The notes: generated by a model from the sequence alone, not told the origin. Positions 45,144-58,293 are shown, counted from the stretch's first letter. The stretch is DNA of 64,000 nt from Perca fluviatilis (GCF_010015445.1 NC_053112.1:1706312-1770311); one strand, 5' to 3'. Numbers and translations are program-made.

Positions 45144-48100
45144 TTGTCTGGGAGGCTTTTAAATGTTCCTTTAGAGGACATGCGATTAAGATGGGATCAA
45201 TCAAGAGAAAAAGAAACCTAAAACAGGAACAAGAACTTACTGATGAAATAAATGAACTACAACAATTATTAGATAGAAGTTATGCAATTGAAACAGAAAT
45301 ATTAATTAAAAGAAAACAAGATAAATTGGAGAGTCTTCATCAGGAAACGGTAAACGGAGTTATGGTTAGGTCACAGCGCTGCTTGGATGGACAAGGGAGA
45401 GAAGTGTACAGCACATTTTTACCGGGTTAAACCAAAGAAACTCTGTTAAAAAGAATATCATGAGTTTATATAGAAATGATGTCTTAGTTACAAATCCACA
45501 AGAAATATTGCAGGAAGAATTAGAATATTTTAAAGCTCTATACTTTAAGATGCAATTTCGAGCCCCTAAATGGTGTGACTGAGCAATATTTCCCTTTAAA
45601 CAATGTCTCTGTACTTTCTACTTGCAGCGCAATTAAGCTGTGAATCCGAAATAACAGAGCAGGAGTTATTGGAAGCAATTAATTCATTTTCATTTGGTAA
45701 ATCTCCTGGTATCGATGGAATCCCTACCAAGATGTATAAGATTTTTTTTACAGATATTAAAAAAACCCTATTAGAATCTTTCAATTTTTCTTTTCTACAA
45801 GGTATTCTATCTAACTCACAAAGAGAGGGAGTTATCTCAATACTCTTAAAACAAAATCCTGATGGGAAATATAAAGATCCCAAATGGTTAAAAAATAGGG
45901 CGTCCATTGACCCTGCTCTGTTGTGATACTTGTATTTTAACTAAATGTATTGCTTTAAGAATAAATAATTGGAGATCTTATAAAAACAATCAGATAAGTT
46001 TTATTAAGGGAAGATTTATTGGAGACGGCTTGAGACAAGTACTGGACACTATAGATTTTTATGAGAACCATCAGGAACCAGGATTATTGTTTGTTGCTGA
46101 CTTTGAAAAGGCGTTTGATAAAGTACAATGGAAGTTCATAAAACAATGTCTTGGCTTTTTTAATTTTGGGAATAATTTAATACAGTGGTTTGAAACTCTT
46201 CATAATCATCCTGTTAGTCGAGTGATCAATAACGGTCATATATCAGACACTTTTGTATTAACGCAAGGAGTCTGTCAGGGGTGTCCTTTGTCGCCATATC
46301 TTTTTATTTTATGTATTGAAATTCTGGCTATTAGAATTAGGAACAATCCAGATATACCAGGTTTATTTCCAAACAGTCAAGAGATTAAGCTGACAATGTA
46401 TGCTGATGATGTAACATTTTTAATAAAACCAAGACAATCCACTTTGGAAGGATTAATAAAGGAATTAAATACTTTTTCAAAAATATCTGGATTGAAACCT
46501 AATTTTGAGAAATGTAATATTTTGAGAATTGGGACATTAAAAAACACAAATTTTATTTTAAACAGTTCAGCTCCTGTTAAATGGATTAATGGAGAAGCTA
46601 ATATATTAGGGATTTATTTACGGACAACTTTAAAGATATTGTTAAATACAATTATGAGAGAATGATGGAAAAGGCAGATAGAATTTTACACCCTTGGAGG
46701 GGGAACTCTCTGACAATTCAAGGAAAAGTAACTCTGATTAATACATTAGTAATTCCACAATTTGTCCACTTACTAATGCTTCTTCCTTCACCTAGCATAA
46801 CATTCTTCAAACATTTTGAACAATTTTTTTTCAAATTTATATGGAATGATAACCAGATAAAATTAAAAGGCAGTATTTATATAATTCTTATGATAACGCG
46901 GACTGAAGTTAAAAAATCTTCAAATGTGACTGTTCCTTGAAAGCCTCTTGGGTGACTAAAATGTATCACAACAAACAATGGATTACGAGCCAGAGATTAT
47001 ATTCAGCCTTTTCCTTTTTCGAAAACAATCTATTTCTTTTTTTACCAATTAAAACAATACCATATTGATAAAGAATTTCAAAATAGTTTAAAATAATTAT
47101 CACCATTCTTCAAGGATGCACTGAAGGCTTGGTTGAATTTCCAGTACACCCCCCCAGATACAATTCAAGATATTCAGACACAGGTGCTATGGATGAATTC
47201 AAACATTACGGTTGGAGACAAGCCATTGTTGTGGGGGGAATGTGTTAAAAAATGGGTTCATTTTTGTCAAAGACCTTTTAGACTTATCTCGGAGATTTTA
47301 ATTCTTATCATTTCTCCGTCGGTTACAATTTAACCAGCTAATTTCTGCAATTCCCCAAAAATTTGGGGAAAAGAAAATTGCAAAATGGTAAGAAGAATAA
47401 ATGAATGGTTTGTCTCCCACCAATAAGATGTTTAAAATGGTTATCTGGTGCAAAGATAAATAAAATAATATATATTTGGAAATTAAGTATCACAGGCACT
47501 GCACTTTTCCACACAGAACCTGCCTGTTTTGGGAAGGACGAATTTAATGAACCAATTTTGTGGAAAGATTACTTTAAAACAATCTATAGAACTACAATTG
47601 ATTCATATTCCAGAATATTTCAACTTAAAATCTTTTATAAAATTATTGCAACAAAAAAGTCTCTGATTAAATGGCAGAACCCTTCTGCAGGTTCTGTGGG
47701 GATGAGGAGGAAGACCTGATGCATTTGTTTTATTTTTGCCCGCATGTGGCTAAATTTTGGGGCCAATATACAGATATGGTTAAGGTCTATGGATATTGTT
47801 TCGAATCACACCTCAGAATATTTTTGTTATGTGTATTTGAGGGTAAATGCAAACACTTTTTGAATATGATTATTTTGATAGGTAAAATGTTTATTTTTAA
47901 AGCTAAAACTATATCACATTTATGTATAAAACACTTTAAGAATAGAGTTTATCATCAGCATATGCTAGAAACAATTGTAGCAACAAATAACAGAATAACT
48001 GAGCATGAAAAGAAATGGAATGTCTGTTTACTTGAATTAGAGGGATTGATTTATGTTAATTTGTCACTCTCTTTGTTATTAATTTTGTTTGCTTTGTGCT

Positions 48101-48265
48101 TCTTTTTATTTATAGTTTGCTTTCTTGTTAAAACACTATGAATGTGGGGTTGATTGTGGTATGAATGCAAGAGGGATTGGTAGGGGTGGGTGGGGGTTTG
48201 AAGCTTGTTTTGTCTTTGTAATTCTTAATTTGTTGTACATATTAGATTCTAAATAAAAAAAAAAA
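45144..48265 (+). mobile_element. L1-Tx1 LINE, copy 2, RT and 3' end
   Basis: Successive frames give the basic linker (to 45430), KSPGIDGIPTKMYKI (45700), and RT with FVADFEKAFDKVQW (motif A), QGVCQGCPLSPYLF (motif B) and MYADDVTFL (motif C) in 45907-46665. The C-terminal CCHC-like segment CRFCGDEEEDLMHLFYFC is at 47671 onward. The element ends in an A-rich tail near 48255-48270. About six frameshifts or stops make it inactive. It is the better-preserved partner of 1-2660. Confidence 0.9.
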
Positions 48266-48279
48266 AATAAATGAAAATG

Positions 48280-49025
48280 TTATACCCGTGTAATAATGAC
48301 TCATATTATGTTCTGTAGACACTATAGACATGTAATAACCTTTTATACCCGTTTAATAACGCCTCATATTGTGTTCTGAAGACACTATAGACATGTAATA
48401 ACCTTTCTACCCGTGTAATAACTCATATGTGTTCTGTAGACACTATAGACATGTAATAACCTTTTATACCCGTGTATTCATATTGTGTTTGTAGACACTA
48501 TAGACATGTAATAACCTTTTATACCCGGTTGTAATAATGACTCATATTGTGTTCTGTAGACACTATAAACATGTAATAACCTTTTATACCGTGTATTTTT
48601 TGTATTTTCCGTGTAATAATGACTCATATTGTGTTCTGTAGACACTATAGACATGTAATAACCTTTTATACCCGGTGTAATAATGACTCATATTGTGTTC
48701 TGTAGACACTATAAACATGTAATAACCTACCGGTATAATAAATCATATTGTGTTCTGTAGACACTATAGACATGTAATAACCTTTATACCGGTTAATAAT
48801 GACTCATATTTGTTCTGTAGACACTATAAACATTAATAACCTTTTATACCCGTGTATATATTGTTTTAGACACTATAGACATTTAACTTTATACGTGTAA
48901 TATTAGTTGTAACACTATAACATGTAATAACTTATACCGTTCTTATTGTGTTCTGTAGACACTATAATTAATAATTTCCCGTGTAATAATATTTTGTGTT
49001 CTGTAGACACTACAACATGTAATAA
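48280..49025. repeat. 63-bp minisatellite, about 12 units, second array
   Basis: Same unit as 2684-3310, with the rightmost units eroded. It starts at the LINE A-tail and ends into sequence (49030-49100, GATTTTTGGCAGAGTTGTAC) that also follows the single unit in each TRIM 3' flank. The array is therefore an expansion of that flank unit. Confidence 0.9.
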
Positions 49026-49102
49026 CCTTCCTGCAGTCAGACCAGAGAAAGAGATCTGTAGATTTTTGGCAGAGTTGTACAGCGGTTGGGAGTGTCACTG
49101 AT

Positions 49103-49290
49103 GTGTGTGTGTGTGTTTTGGTGTGTGTTTGTGTTTGTGTTTGTGTTTGTGTATGTTGTGTTTGTGTGTATGTGTATGTGTTAGTGTGTATATGTGTTGT
49201 GTGTTTGTTGTGTGTGTGTGTTTGCATGTGTGTTATGTGTGTTTGTGTATGTGTGTTTGTGTATGTGTGTTTTTTTGTGTATGTGTATGA
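49103..49290. repeat. TG-rich simple repeat
   Basis: Imperfect GTGT/GTTTGT repeats. The Cys/Val-rich frames through it are simple-sequence translations, not genes. Confidence 0.95.
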
Positions 49291-49299
49291 TTTTTGATT

Positions 49300-51456
49300 T
49301 GATTTATTTGATTTATTTAATTGTAAGTGAGTGCCTTACACATGATAAAAGGACATCAAATACAATCGAGGATAAAAACACAATAAAGTCCAAGACTTAT
49401 TTCCATTGTGGTCCTTAACACATCAAGACAAGACAAGATACTCAATGACATATCATAAAAACATTTTTTTCAAATAAATAAAAATAGTAACTTGCCTTTA
49501 ATCTATTCCGCAACCTTCTCTAGTAACCAGACCTTGATGCTCTTTTTAAAAAGAGAGTTCAGGCTGGAAATGACTTTAATATGACGATCTAACTTGTTCC
49601 ACTGAACTGCCCCCATTTAGGCAATTGTTCCTTTCCCTAACACTATCTTAAATTTATAAGGAAACAGGTCAGATATGCTGCCACCAGTATTAATATTGTG
49701 TGTGTCCTTTACCTTATAAGACACAACAAAAAAATTGGGACACTACCAAACAATATTTTCTGAATCATGGTCAGTCTTAACATAGTAACACGAGACTCCA
49801 CAGGGAGCCAGTTGAGCTCAACAAATTGTGACCCTAGTTATGTGAGACCTATGGCCCAAATTCAGAATTACTCTTATTAATTTATTCTGTGCTGTTTGCA
49901 GCCTCCCTTTGAGTCTATTTGTTAGGCCTTCAAACCAGGAGGTACATGCAAATTCAAAGTGATTTAAAATTAAGGCATTAGCTAAGATGATCATTGTTGA
50001 CCGTTCTAAAAATTTTTGAATTTCTGGCTAAAATTTTTTTGCGCAGCCCCATGACTTTACTCAAAACCTTGTTGGCCATATTCCTGCCATCCAAGTTTTT
50101 TTCTAGGATGCAACCCGGGTATTTTACTGACATTTTTGCACTGACCACAACATTATTCAAAATGACCCTAAATTCCGAGCATCTGTTCAATCTGTATTTT
50201 GAACCGACAAGATGGCCTCTGTCCTACGAAAATGTAATGACAGCATATTGTCAATCAGCCAGTTGTTTACAGAAGATAGCTCTGAGCTCAGGGTACTCTC
50301 TAGTGTGGATTGTTGTTTATGAGACATTAAAAGTGCCGAGACATTAAAAGTGCCGAATCATCGCGTACAAAAATAGTTCACATGAACAGGAGTCTGCCAT
50401 ATCATTAATGTATGTTAAAAATAAGGATGGGCCGAGGATGCTTCCTTGTGGAAGGCCACATTCAACTATACTAGGGTCAGACAGTACACCAATTGTTCCC
50501 TCCCTGATAGGTAAGACCTAAACCACCTACAGGTGGAGCTGTCTGCCCCCAAACGCCTCCAGTTTGGCAATCAGTCTGTCATGATTGACCATATCAAATG
50601 CTTTTGAAGATCCAATAACACCATTCCGCAGAGATTTCCATTGTCTACTTCCTCATTATGATGCCGTTAAATACAATAGTCATGATTCAGCGGAATGTGA
50701 CTTCCTAAATCCGGATTGGAATTTAAACATGAAGTTGTTTTTATTCATGTATTCATTAAATTGCTCATTAACCAACTTTTCAAAAATGTTTGAGACTGTG
50801 CACAAAATAGATACTGGTCTGTAGTTACCAGGTTCATGGCTGTTTCCTTTTTAAAAGGGAACTACCTTGGCCCTCTTGAGGTCATTGGAAAAAACACCGA
50901 TTCAACAGACAGGTTAACAATATGGGAGATGCAAGGAGATATTTGGGCAGTAGCATCACGTAAAAACGAGGGCCCTTAGAGCAGTCTAGCTGTAAGAGCT
51001 TTTTTTCCATCTCCCCTACCTCAACCTTCTGTAAGGAAAAACACACACACAAAAAAACAAAAAAAAACACACACACACACATGAATTGGGCAGTGCTCCA
51101 AGTTTATTATAGAAAGATTTCACCCTATCTATGTTAAATAACCCAGAGGAAGGATGAAGATTTGAAACCAGCTTTTCTGCTATAGCAAATAAATATTAAA
51201 ATAATTAGCAACCTCTTTCTTATTAAAATTAAGGGAGCCCTTAATTTTTAGTCCTGTGTTTCCTGGATTCTTGGCATTTGTCTTGGGCGGCCCCAATTCT
51301 TTTAAGGTCTTCCACAACTTTTTTGGGTTATCCCTATTATTCAATACATAATTCTTAGAGTGAGTTGATTTTGCATCTCTAATAAGATCCTGAGTATTAT
51401 TTCTTGCTTGCTTATATAAAATAAAATCATCATGATTTTTTGTTCTAGAAAAGTTT
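49300..51456 (-). mobile_element. CR1/L2-superfamily LINE (Rex-like), minus strand
   Basis: On the minus strand, 49978-50190 gives LNNVVVSAKMSVKYPGCILE and KVLSKVMGLRKKIL. Regions 50400-50850 decode in pieces to RT sequence such as ECGLPQGSILGP and FEKLVNEQF-like blocks. The 3' end shows ATTTG-type short repeats near 49290-49320. Frames are broken throughout. The 5' side stops at the mariner element at 51457. Confidence 0.7.
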
Positions 51457-51458
51457 TA

Positions 51459-52756
51459 CAGTTTTTTACGATCACTATGACACTTTTTTCAATACTTTTA
51501 ACAACTTTCCTAAACTCTTAACACAGTTAGCACAACATCCGTCTGTGTAGGCTATTACAATTAACACATTTGTTGTTGCTTTGACACAAAATGCATACAG
51601 TTAACACAAATTTAAAATGCTTGAACTTCTTTTACACACAAGCTCCACCAAAACCAAAACAATGGATCTTTACTGCCAAATTTACAAATGCTTTCACACT
51701 GTATGTCAGAACAGATAACATCATGTTCTAAACCTAACTTATAGGCTAAAGTCAAAGTGAACAGCTGATCATATTGTAAATTGAAACACAAATATATCCC
51801 CTGCATTTTATACATGCATTTATTGAGAAACAGCTGATTGAAGTTATAGATCAATCACAGCTGATTCCCTTCTAGGAAACACACTCAGGTGTTGAGGTTC
51901 TTCCAATCACATGATCATATGGTAGTACAGTAAAAAGAGGACCTATTTGAACAATATACTGTAGATGAACACAGAAAATAAGAAAAATGCCTTCATGAGG
52001 GAGAGGAAGAGGAGTACCAGGACAGTTCTGTCTCTGTCTCCTTTTTCATAAACCGTACATTCTATAAAGCTACTCTGAGATGGGTCAATCATTTTTTGTA
52101 TTGAATCTCTGCAGCAAAAGAAACAAATTGGTGGCCGGGTAGAGCAGGCGCACATACTTGGAGGTTTGTGCCTCGGCGCCGTGGTCCAGGGTTCAAATCT
52201 GACTTGTGACGATTTCCTGCATGTCTCCCCCTCCCCCCTTTCTCAACTAGCTGTCCTGTCAAATAAAGGCGGAAAAGCCCCAAAAAGAATCTTCAAAAAA
52301 AGTATACAAAACAACAAAACAAAAATGTAGAGAGGCTTCAACAGAAACTGCAGTGCAATATGATCAATACAATCACTGTTGTCTGTTGTATAAGGGCAGA
52401 CCTGACTGACACATATAAAATAATGCAGTTTCTGTAATTCCATCTGATGTTAGTGTTTTTTATGACATTGTTCTATGATTGACTAAATGTTCCTGTTGGG
52501 AGAGAACATGTGTTAGTGTTGTGGAAGAAGTATTTGATTTTGAGACATGATTGTATTGTTTTGGTAAACATAGTGTATTGTGTTAGTGAATTATTGTATT
52601 TTGAAAATCAGTTTTGGTGTTTAGTTTACAATGTGTGATTTTGAGCATGAAATTAACTGTTTTGCCAATCGTGTTGTGGGTGTGTTGGTGCGATAGAGTT
52701 TAGGAAAGTTGTTAAAAGTATTGAAAAAATTGTCATGAGCGATCGTAAAAAAACTG
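51459..52756. mobile_element. Non-autonomous Tc1/mariner element with about 65-bp TIRs
   Basis: The left end is CAGTTTTTTACGATCACTAT and the right end, as complement, is CAGTTTTTTTACGATCGCTC. The similarity runs on through CAATACTTTTAACAACTTTC on both sides. TA flanks lie at 51457-51458 and 52757-52758. The 1.3-kb interior has no transposase frame and carries a SINE. Confidence 0.88.
52131..52301 (+). mobile_element. tRNA-derived SINE inside the mariner element
   Basis: The segment begins GTGGCCGGGTAGAGCAGGCG and has a B-box-like GGTTCAAATCTGAC near 52190. It continues with GCATGTCTCCCCCTC and AAATAAAGGCGGAAAAGCCC and ends in an A-rich tail. This is the structure of a common percomorph tRNA-derived SINE. 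The A box is damaged, so it is probably not transcribed well. Confidence 0.8.
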
Positions 52757-52774
52757 TAAGTGCTTTTTCCCTGG

Positions 52775-52911
52775 TTGTGTGTGTTTGTGTGTGTGTGTGT
52801 GTGTGTGAGTGTGTTTGTGTGTGTTTGTGTGCGTGTTTTTTTTTTTTGTGTGTGTTTGTGTTTTGTGTATGTGAGTGTGTGTGTGTGTGTGTGTGTGTTT
52901 GTGTGTGTTGT

Positions 52912-52956
<45 letters not shown>

Positions 52957-53220
52957 TATGTGTGTGTGTCTGTGTGTGTGTTTGTGTGTGTGTATGTGTG
53001 TGTGTGTGTGTCTGTGTGTGTTGTGTGTGTGTGTGTGTGTATTGTGTGTGTGTGTTGTGTGTAGGTGTGTGGCGTCGTCTGTTGTCATCATCACAATGAC
53101 AACATACACACACACACACACACATACACATTCTTATTTTGACTCGATCCCACACACACACACACACACACACACAACACACACACACACACAACACACA
53201 CACACACACACACACATCAC
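52775..53220. repeat. (TG)n followed by (CA)n tract
   Basis: About 300 bp of TG-rich repeat (52775-53070) is followed by about 110 bp of CA-rich repeat (53103-53218), with a roughly 35-bp single-copy piece between. As complements they could form a long hairpin, and the alternating purine-pyrimidine order favours Z-DNA. All overlapping frames are simple-sequence artefacts. Confidence 0.93.
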
Positions 53221-53407
53221 ACATCCCGGCGAACACAAATACTCACCTCAGAGCACGAAAATGTGGATTAATCCGCCGCTGAAAATAGTTCCAAACTAAT
53301 ACACGATGCTTTCCAACGGCAGGAACTTTCCGGGAACTAGGAACCCTTTGAGACTGTGAGCGGCTCGCACCTCACAATCTTTGTTCAAGCAGCAATTAAG
53401 ACTCATA
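53221..53407. other. Start of the TRIM D block
   Basis: Collinear with 22905-23092 and 37565-37736 (TGTGGATTAATCCGCCGCTG and following). It is non-coding. The snRNP exon that lies left of it in the other two blocks is absent here; LINE, mariner and simple repeat occupy that place. Confidence 0.6.
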
Positions 53408-53845
53408 TTTATATATTTATATATTTCTGTGAAAGGAGCCAAACTGTGGAATTGGCTTCCTACAAATATAAAGACCCCTAACTAAATTGTCCACCTTTAA
53501 AAAAATAGTAAAAGCATGGTTAATACAGCAGCAGCAGTCTGATCATGCCATATGAAATGTATAGCTGTGTGTATGTGGGGGTGTGCATCTGTGAGTCCGA
53601 AGTTAATCTGTTTATTTACTACACTTATTTTTATTGTTTTTTTTGTGGACATTTTATTGTTTACTGTAAAAATCTGACTCCTTTTATTATTTGAACTGTT
53701 AAAAGCCCCTCCTAGGGACAGGTGTTGCGAATTAGCCATGGCTATAAACACCTTGATACAGGTATTGTTTTATGTAATAATCTATGTTTTTGTATCTGTC
53801 CCTATTTAAATAAACTACAAAAAAAAAAAATAATAATAATAATAT
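53408..53845 (+). mobile_element. LINE 3' tail, TRIM D flank
   Basis: The best-preserved of three copies: GGAGCCAAACTGTGGAATTG encodes the KLWN-type C-terminal motif of the RT protein, followed by a 3' UTR and an A-rich end. Confidence 0.65.
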
Positions 53846-55942
53846 TAATGTTTCTAGTGGCGGCATCCTCTAGTGGAAGTAGTAGTTTTAGGAGGTGCAA
53901 AGCAAGAAGTAAGGTGATGAAGTATAAGAGCCAAATGTCCCGGTAATGAGGCAGGTTGGGGTGTGGATGGGTCAAACAGGACTTTCACCCAAGAGAACAG
54001 GGTTTGTGTCCAGTTTGAAAATCCTCCACAATCACAATTTGTTTTTTTACGTTTAACGGTTCTTTTCACCACCATGTATAAACACCACTAACACCAACTT
54101 ATCACCACTAGTTTTACACTTATTTTTGAATTGCATGGTCAATAAACCTCATTTATAGGAAACTATACCTAATCCTTGAGTTAAAAAAGATGAAATTATG
54201 AATTATTTAGACTAATATTAAAGGAAGGATAATCACACACTGGTATATGTCAACGTTCAGCGAGGATACTGTTTAGAAACATTTAAAGTTTTTTTCTCAA
54301 ATGCTAAAATATTTAATAAAACACCCCAAATTCTATGAAAGTAGAGATCCGATCTTCTGTCGCTCGTGAGCGGCTGCGTATTGAATCATCCATCCGTGTT
54401 ATTTTTGGGTAAATACAATTATGTAGTTAAAAAGAAACCACTTTACTCTTATTTATTTATTTTATTTTTTATTTCTTTATGTGACTGTTTGTCTTGTATC
54501 ACTTGTGGTTTCTTGGAATTGTTTCACGTTAAAATAAAAAATTAAATAAAAAGAAACCCAGATTTCTGTATGATATATAAAGAAATTTTTGAAAAACGGG
54601 AGCTAAAAAAAAAGGTGAGACCGATTCATCCTCCACAATCACTGCTGGTGAAACAAACATTTCCTCCTGCGGCTCCTTCACATTAAAAGCATCCAACAGG
54701 TGAAACACACAGGGAGCTTTTATTGTGAAGCAGCCACAGGAAACACAATGTACTCGTAATGAAATACAACTTCTGTGTAAAACAAGCTTTTCTGTTCAGT
54801 GTTTGGTGTTCAAGTCACTGTTTACTCAGGCCTTGTGTTCAACAACTGCTTTATTTTACAGTTTTTATTCTACAATCACATATTTACAGATTTCTTTGAC
54901 TTATAAACCATCTCACCCACAAAAAAACCAAAAAATAAACAAGGTAGACTAATAATGAACCAAAACACTTTTCAGACAAAATAGAAACATTCATTAACCT
55001 TTTTATACCTGGTATAATATTGACACATATTGTGTTCTGTAGACACTATAGACATGTAATAGACCTTAAGCTGAGTTCAGACCAAAGAAAGTGATCCACA
55101 GATTTTTGGCAGAGTTGTGCGGCGGTGGGAGTGTCACTGAAACAGCCTGTTTTGTGTACTTCTCAATGTAGCACAAGTACACTTTATATTTCACACTTAC
55201 TGTTATCTGTCAGATGGTCTATAGATCTCCCCCATTTCTGACTGAACTTGAAGGCAGCTTTATTTCCGGAGAAAGAGAGAAAGAAAAGAGATGAGTGAGA
55301 TATAGCGAGTGCTTTGTTGTTACAGGAAACATTCAGCGGGACTGATGGAGGGACTGAGGAAACAGTCAGCTGTTCCCCAAACTCCCGGGCTGATAGAGCC
55401 TGTGTTTGGAGTTTTAAAACGTTCTCGTGGCAGAGATAGAGGCAGTGATGTTTCCTGTTTCCTGTACGGGACTCTCACAACGCCTCAAAACACTCTGACA
55501 ACTCTGATCTCTGTTACATGATTGGCCACTGCAGCATGACACAGGGTTGCGTTCTATCAAAATTTTCACCGCTGTGTTTTTTCCATCTTCCCCCTGTGGC
55601 AACCACTACCCCCAATTAATATGTATGGAAAGACCTGCATTTATTGTGGATGCAGACTTACTCTTAAATGAAGGTGTTTTTTGAAACTGATTTCTTCTGG
55701 AAGTTAAAATAAATGTCTGTGGATTTAACAGAGGTTTTTAAAAATAGATATTCTGATGCAGTGTTGAAGAGATGAATGCATTAAATTAATTTGTTGACTA
55801 TGAAATGGAATACATATAATTAAACAAGTCTTAACAATTAAGTATAAATCCATCACCGCATTAAAAAGATAGAAAATAATATCTAAACTAATTATTAACA
55901 TTTCTTTCCCTGAATGAAAATAAATGAATCAAAGTTAAGTGA
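53846..55942. other. TRIM D 3' flank module
   Basis: Collinear with the other TRIM flanks, with the hairpin module at 54676-54730 and one 63-bp unit at about 54998-55062. No coding sequence beyond short shadows. Confidence 0.6.
54676..54730. repeat. Hairpin/AATAAA module, copy 8
   Basis: CTTCACATTAAAAGC is inverted against GCTTTTATTGTGAAG, downstream of TRIM D. Confidence 0.7.
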
Positions 55943-57587
55943 TTAGTTTACTCTGACAGGAGAGATGATCAGAGAGGCAGAGTTTTTACCACCAGAATTA
56001 AGACTGGGACTGAAGACTGGGAAGAGTTTCTCAGTGAAGGAGCAGTCAGTAAAGGAGATAAAAAGAGCTGCAGCATCTACGTCATAAAAGGAGACCAGAC
56101 CCTCCTCATAATCCACAAACACCCCCACCTTCTGAGGAGGAGACTTCAGAGAGAGAAGGACTGGAGGACCAGCTAGAGCTTTGTACTCATTTGCATTTCT
56201 CAACCATATAGTCCAGTAACCATTCTGAGGGCTCGCTGTGATGCTTCCCTTCCTGTTGATCGACTCTCTGGCCACTCCTAAAGTCCATTCAGTCTTTCCT
56301 TTAACTTGAACCTCAAAGTAAAATCTGCCTGAAGAGAAACTCTGCTTTCCTAAAACACAAACACCCTTAGAAAATCTCTCCGGGTTGTCTGGGAGATTCT
56401 TCCTCACATCACCATGATTCACTTGTTTCCCATCATCAGACAGGATGAGTTCAGGATGTGCTGTATCAGGATCAAGAGTCACATCCACTGCATACTGCTG
56501 GACCCTCTTCAGCTCGGCTTCAAGCAGCTTCTTCATCTCTTTCCTGAGTGTCTCCTCCAGCTGAACCACAGCTTTCACCACAGTCCCCTCATATGATGAT
56601 GGATGGACGCTGATCTCTGTCCAGTCCTTGGTGGGTGGAGGTTGTTGGATGTTTAGGGACTGGACACTCTGGAGAAGATGGAGGTGGTCTTCAGAGCGTA
56701 ACACCTGCTCCACCTCAGTGCTTCTCTTCATCAGCTCAGAGATTTCCTGTTCCAGCTCTTTGATGAAAGCTTCGGCCTGTTTTTCTGTTGTTTTCTGCTT
56801 CTCTTTGATCGTGTTGATGAGCTCATTCAGGCCTCTCTCAACAGACTCCTTCAGAGAAGTGAAGACCTGAACACCTTCTGCTATCTCTCTGTCTGCATCT
56901 TCCTCACTGAGGTCGACTGAGTGTTTGATCTCCTCAATCTTCAGTGCTCTCTTCTGGATCATCTGCTGAATTTCAGCCTCTGTCTTCCCCAGCTCGGCCT
57001 TCTTTCCTTCATATCCTTCTTTCAGAGGAACAACATCATGCGTCTTGTGATCTAAAACAGTGCAGAGCATGCAGACACATGTCTGGTCGGTCTTACAGAA
57101 CAGCTCCAGAGGTTTATCGTGCTGCATTACATCCTGTCTTCCAGGTTCTCCACAGGGTCGATCAGCTGATGTCTTTTCAGGCCTGACATGGTCAGATGAG
57201 GCTCCAGGTGAGTCTCACAGTAGGAGACCAGACACACCAGGCAGGACTTCTGGGCCTTCAGTTTGGTTCCAGTGCAGACGTCACGGGAACTTCTCCTGGT
57301 TTGGACACTTGTTGCTCTGAGCTGCTGCTGCTGGCTTTCTGTTGAGCTGACTGTCTGAACTGAGCAACCATCTCAGAGAACAAAGTGTTGACATGCAGCT
57401 CAGGTCTTGTGGTAAAACCCTCTTTACAGATGGGACAAAGGCACCTGTTACTAGTATTCCAGTGTTCAGTGATGCAGTTTTTGCAGAAGTTGTGACCACA
57501 TGGTGTGCTGACAGGATCAGTGAACACATCCAGACAGATGGAGCACAGAAACTGATCTTCAGATGGCAGATAGTTTGCAGCAGCCAT
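55943..57587 (-). pseudogene. TRIM copy D (btr/TRIM39-like), two frameshifts
   Basis: The RING is intact ([18 protein letters not shown] to CLCPICKE). One base is missing near 57284 relative to C, so the frame ends at 57258 inside B-box1. A second missing base near 57123-57130 returns a long frame from B-box2 through coiled coil and a complete PRY-SPRY (394 aa, stop at 55943). SPRY landmarks EWTLGVA and [14 protein letters not shown] are present. Except for these two indels it would be full length, so it may be a functional gene damaged only in the consensus, or a young pseudogene. The 5' exon would lie past the window edge. Confidence 0.8.
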
Positions 57588-57987
57588 ATCTACACATAGT
57601 GTGAAAGAAAAGAAAAACATATTCAAAATACAGTTTTAGTTATAAAAAAAGTGTTTTGACTTGCATTGAACTGTGAACAACAAGGAACATTTAAATCATG
57701 CTAACAAAGTCAAGCTTCCTACTCTGACAAAACAGCACTGAATATATCCATACAGAGGCTCAGCCCGGTTTACAGCGGCTAAATGCACTATATATTTTAA
57801 AGGTCCCATGGCATAAACATTTTCACTTTTTAAGGTTTTTTAACATTAATATGAGTCCCCCAGCCTGCCTATGGTCAGTGGCTAGAAATGGTGATAGGTG
57901 TAAACCGAGCCCTGGGTATCCTGCTCTGCCTTTGAGAAAATGAAAGCTCAGAATGGACCAATCAGGAATCTTCCCTTTATGATGTCA

Positions 57988-58293
57988 TAAGGTGTCACGA
58001 CTTCGGGGAATTAGAGGACCCAAAAGCAGAGAGCAGACGAGGGAACGTTTGATCTTGGGGAAGTATTTCACAAAAACAGCAAAGTACACACCAAACAAAC
58101 AGAGTCCCGACTGTAGAGGGCAAAAACTTCTTCCAGAATGTTAAGCAAACGAGAACAGGGAATCCAAAAAACCAAAGTAGTCCAAAACCAGGAACTTGAG
58201 ACAAAAAAGGAAATCCAGGGAACAGGGAACTCACGAAGCTGGTAGCGGCACGAGAGAAACTACAAAAACAAACTGATCTGACACAGGACAAGT
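57988..58293 (-). mobile_element. Truncated LTR in MITE D
   Basis: Same partial LTR and same fusion point to the array (GGACAAG/TATTAGGGG) as in copy B. Confidence 0.65.

Noticed and set aside
52131..52205. Functional tRNA gene
   Set aside because: Only the B-box side is recognisable, the A box is damaged, and the sequence continues into a SINE body with an A-rich tail.
52621..53299. Long Cys/Val- and His/Thr-rich open frames on both strands
   Set aside because: They are translations of TG/CA simple repeats with no start context or domain.
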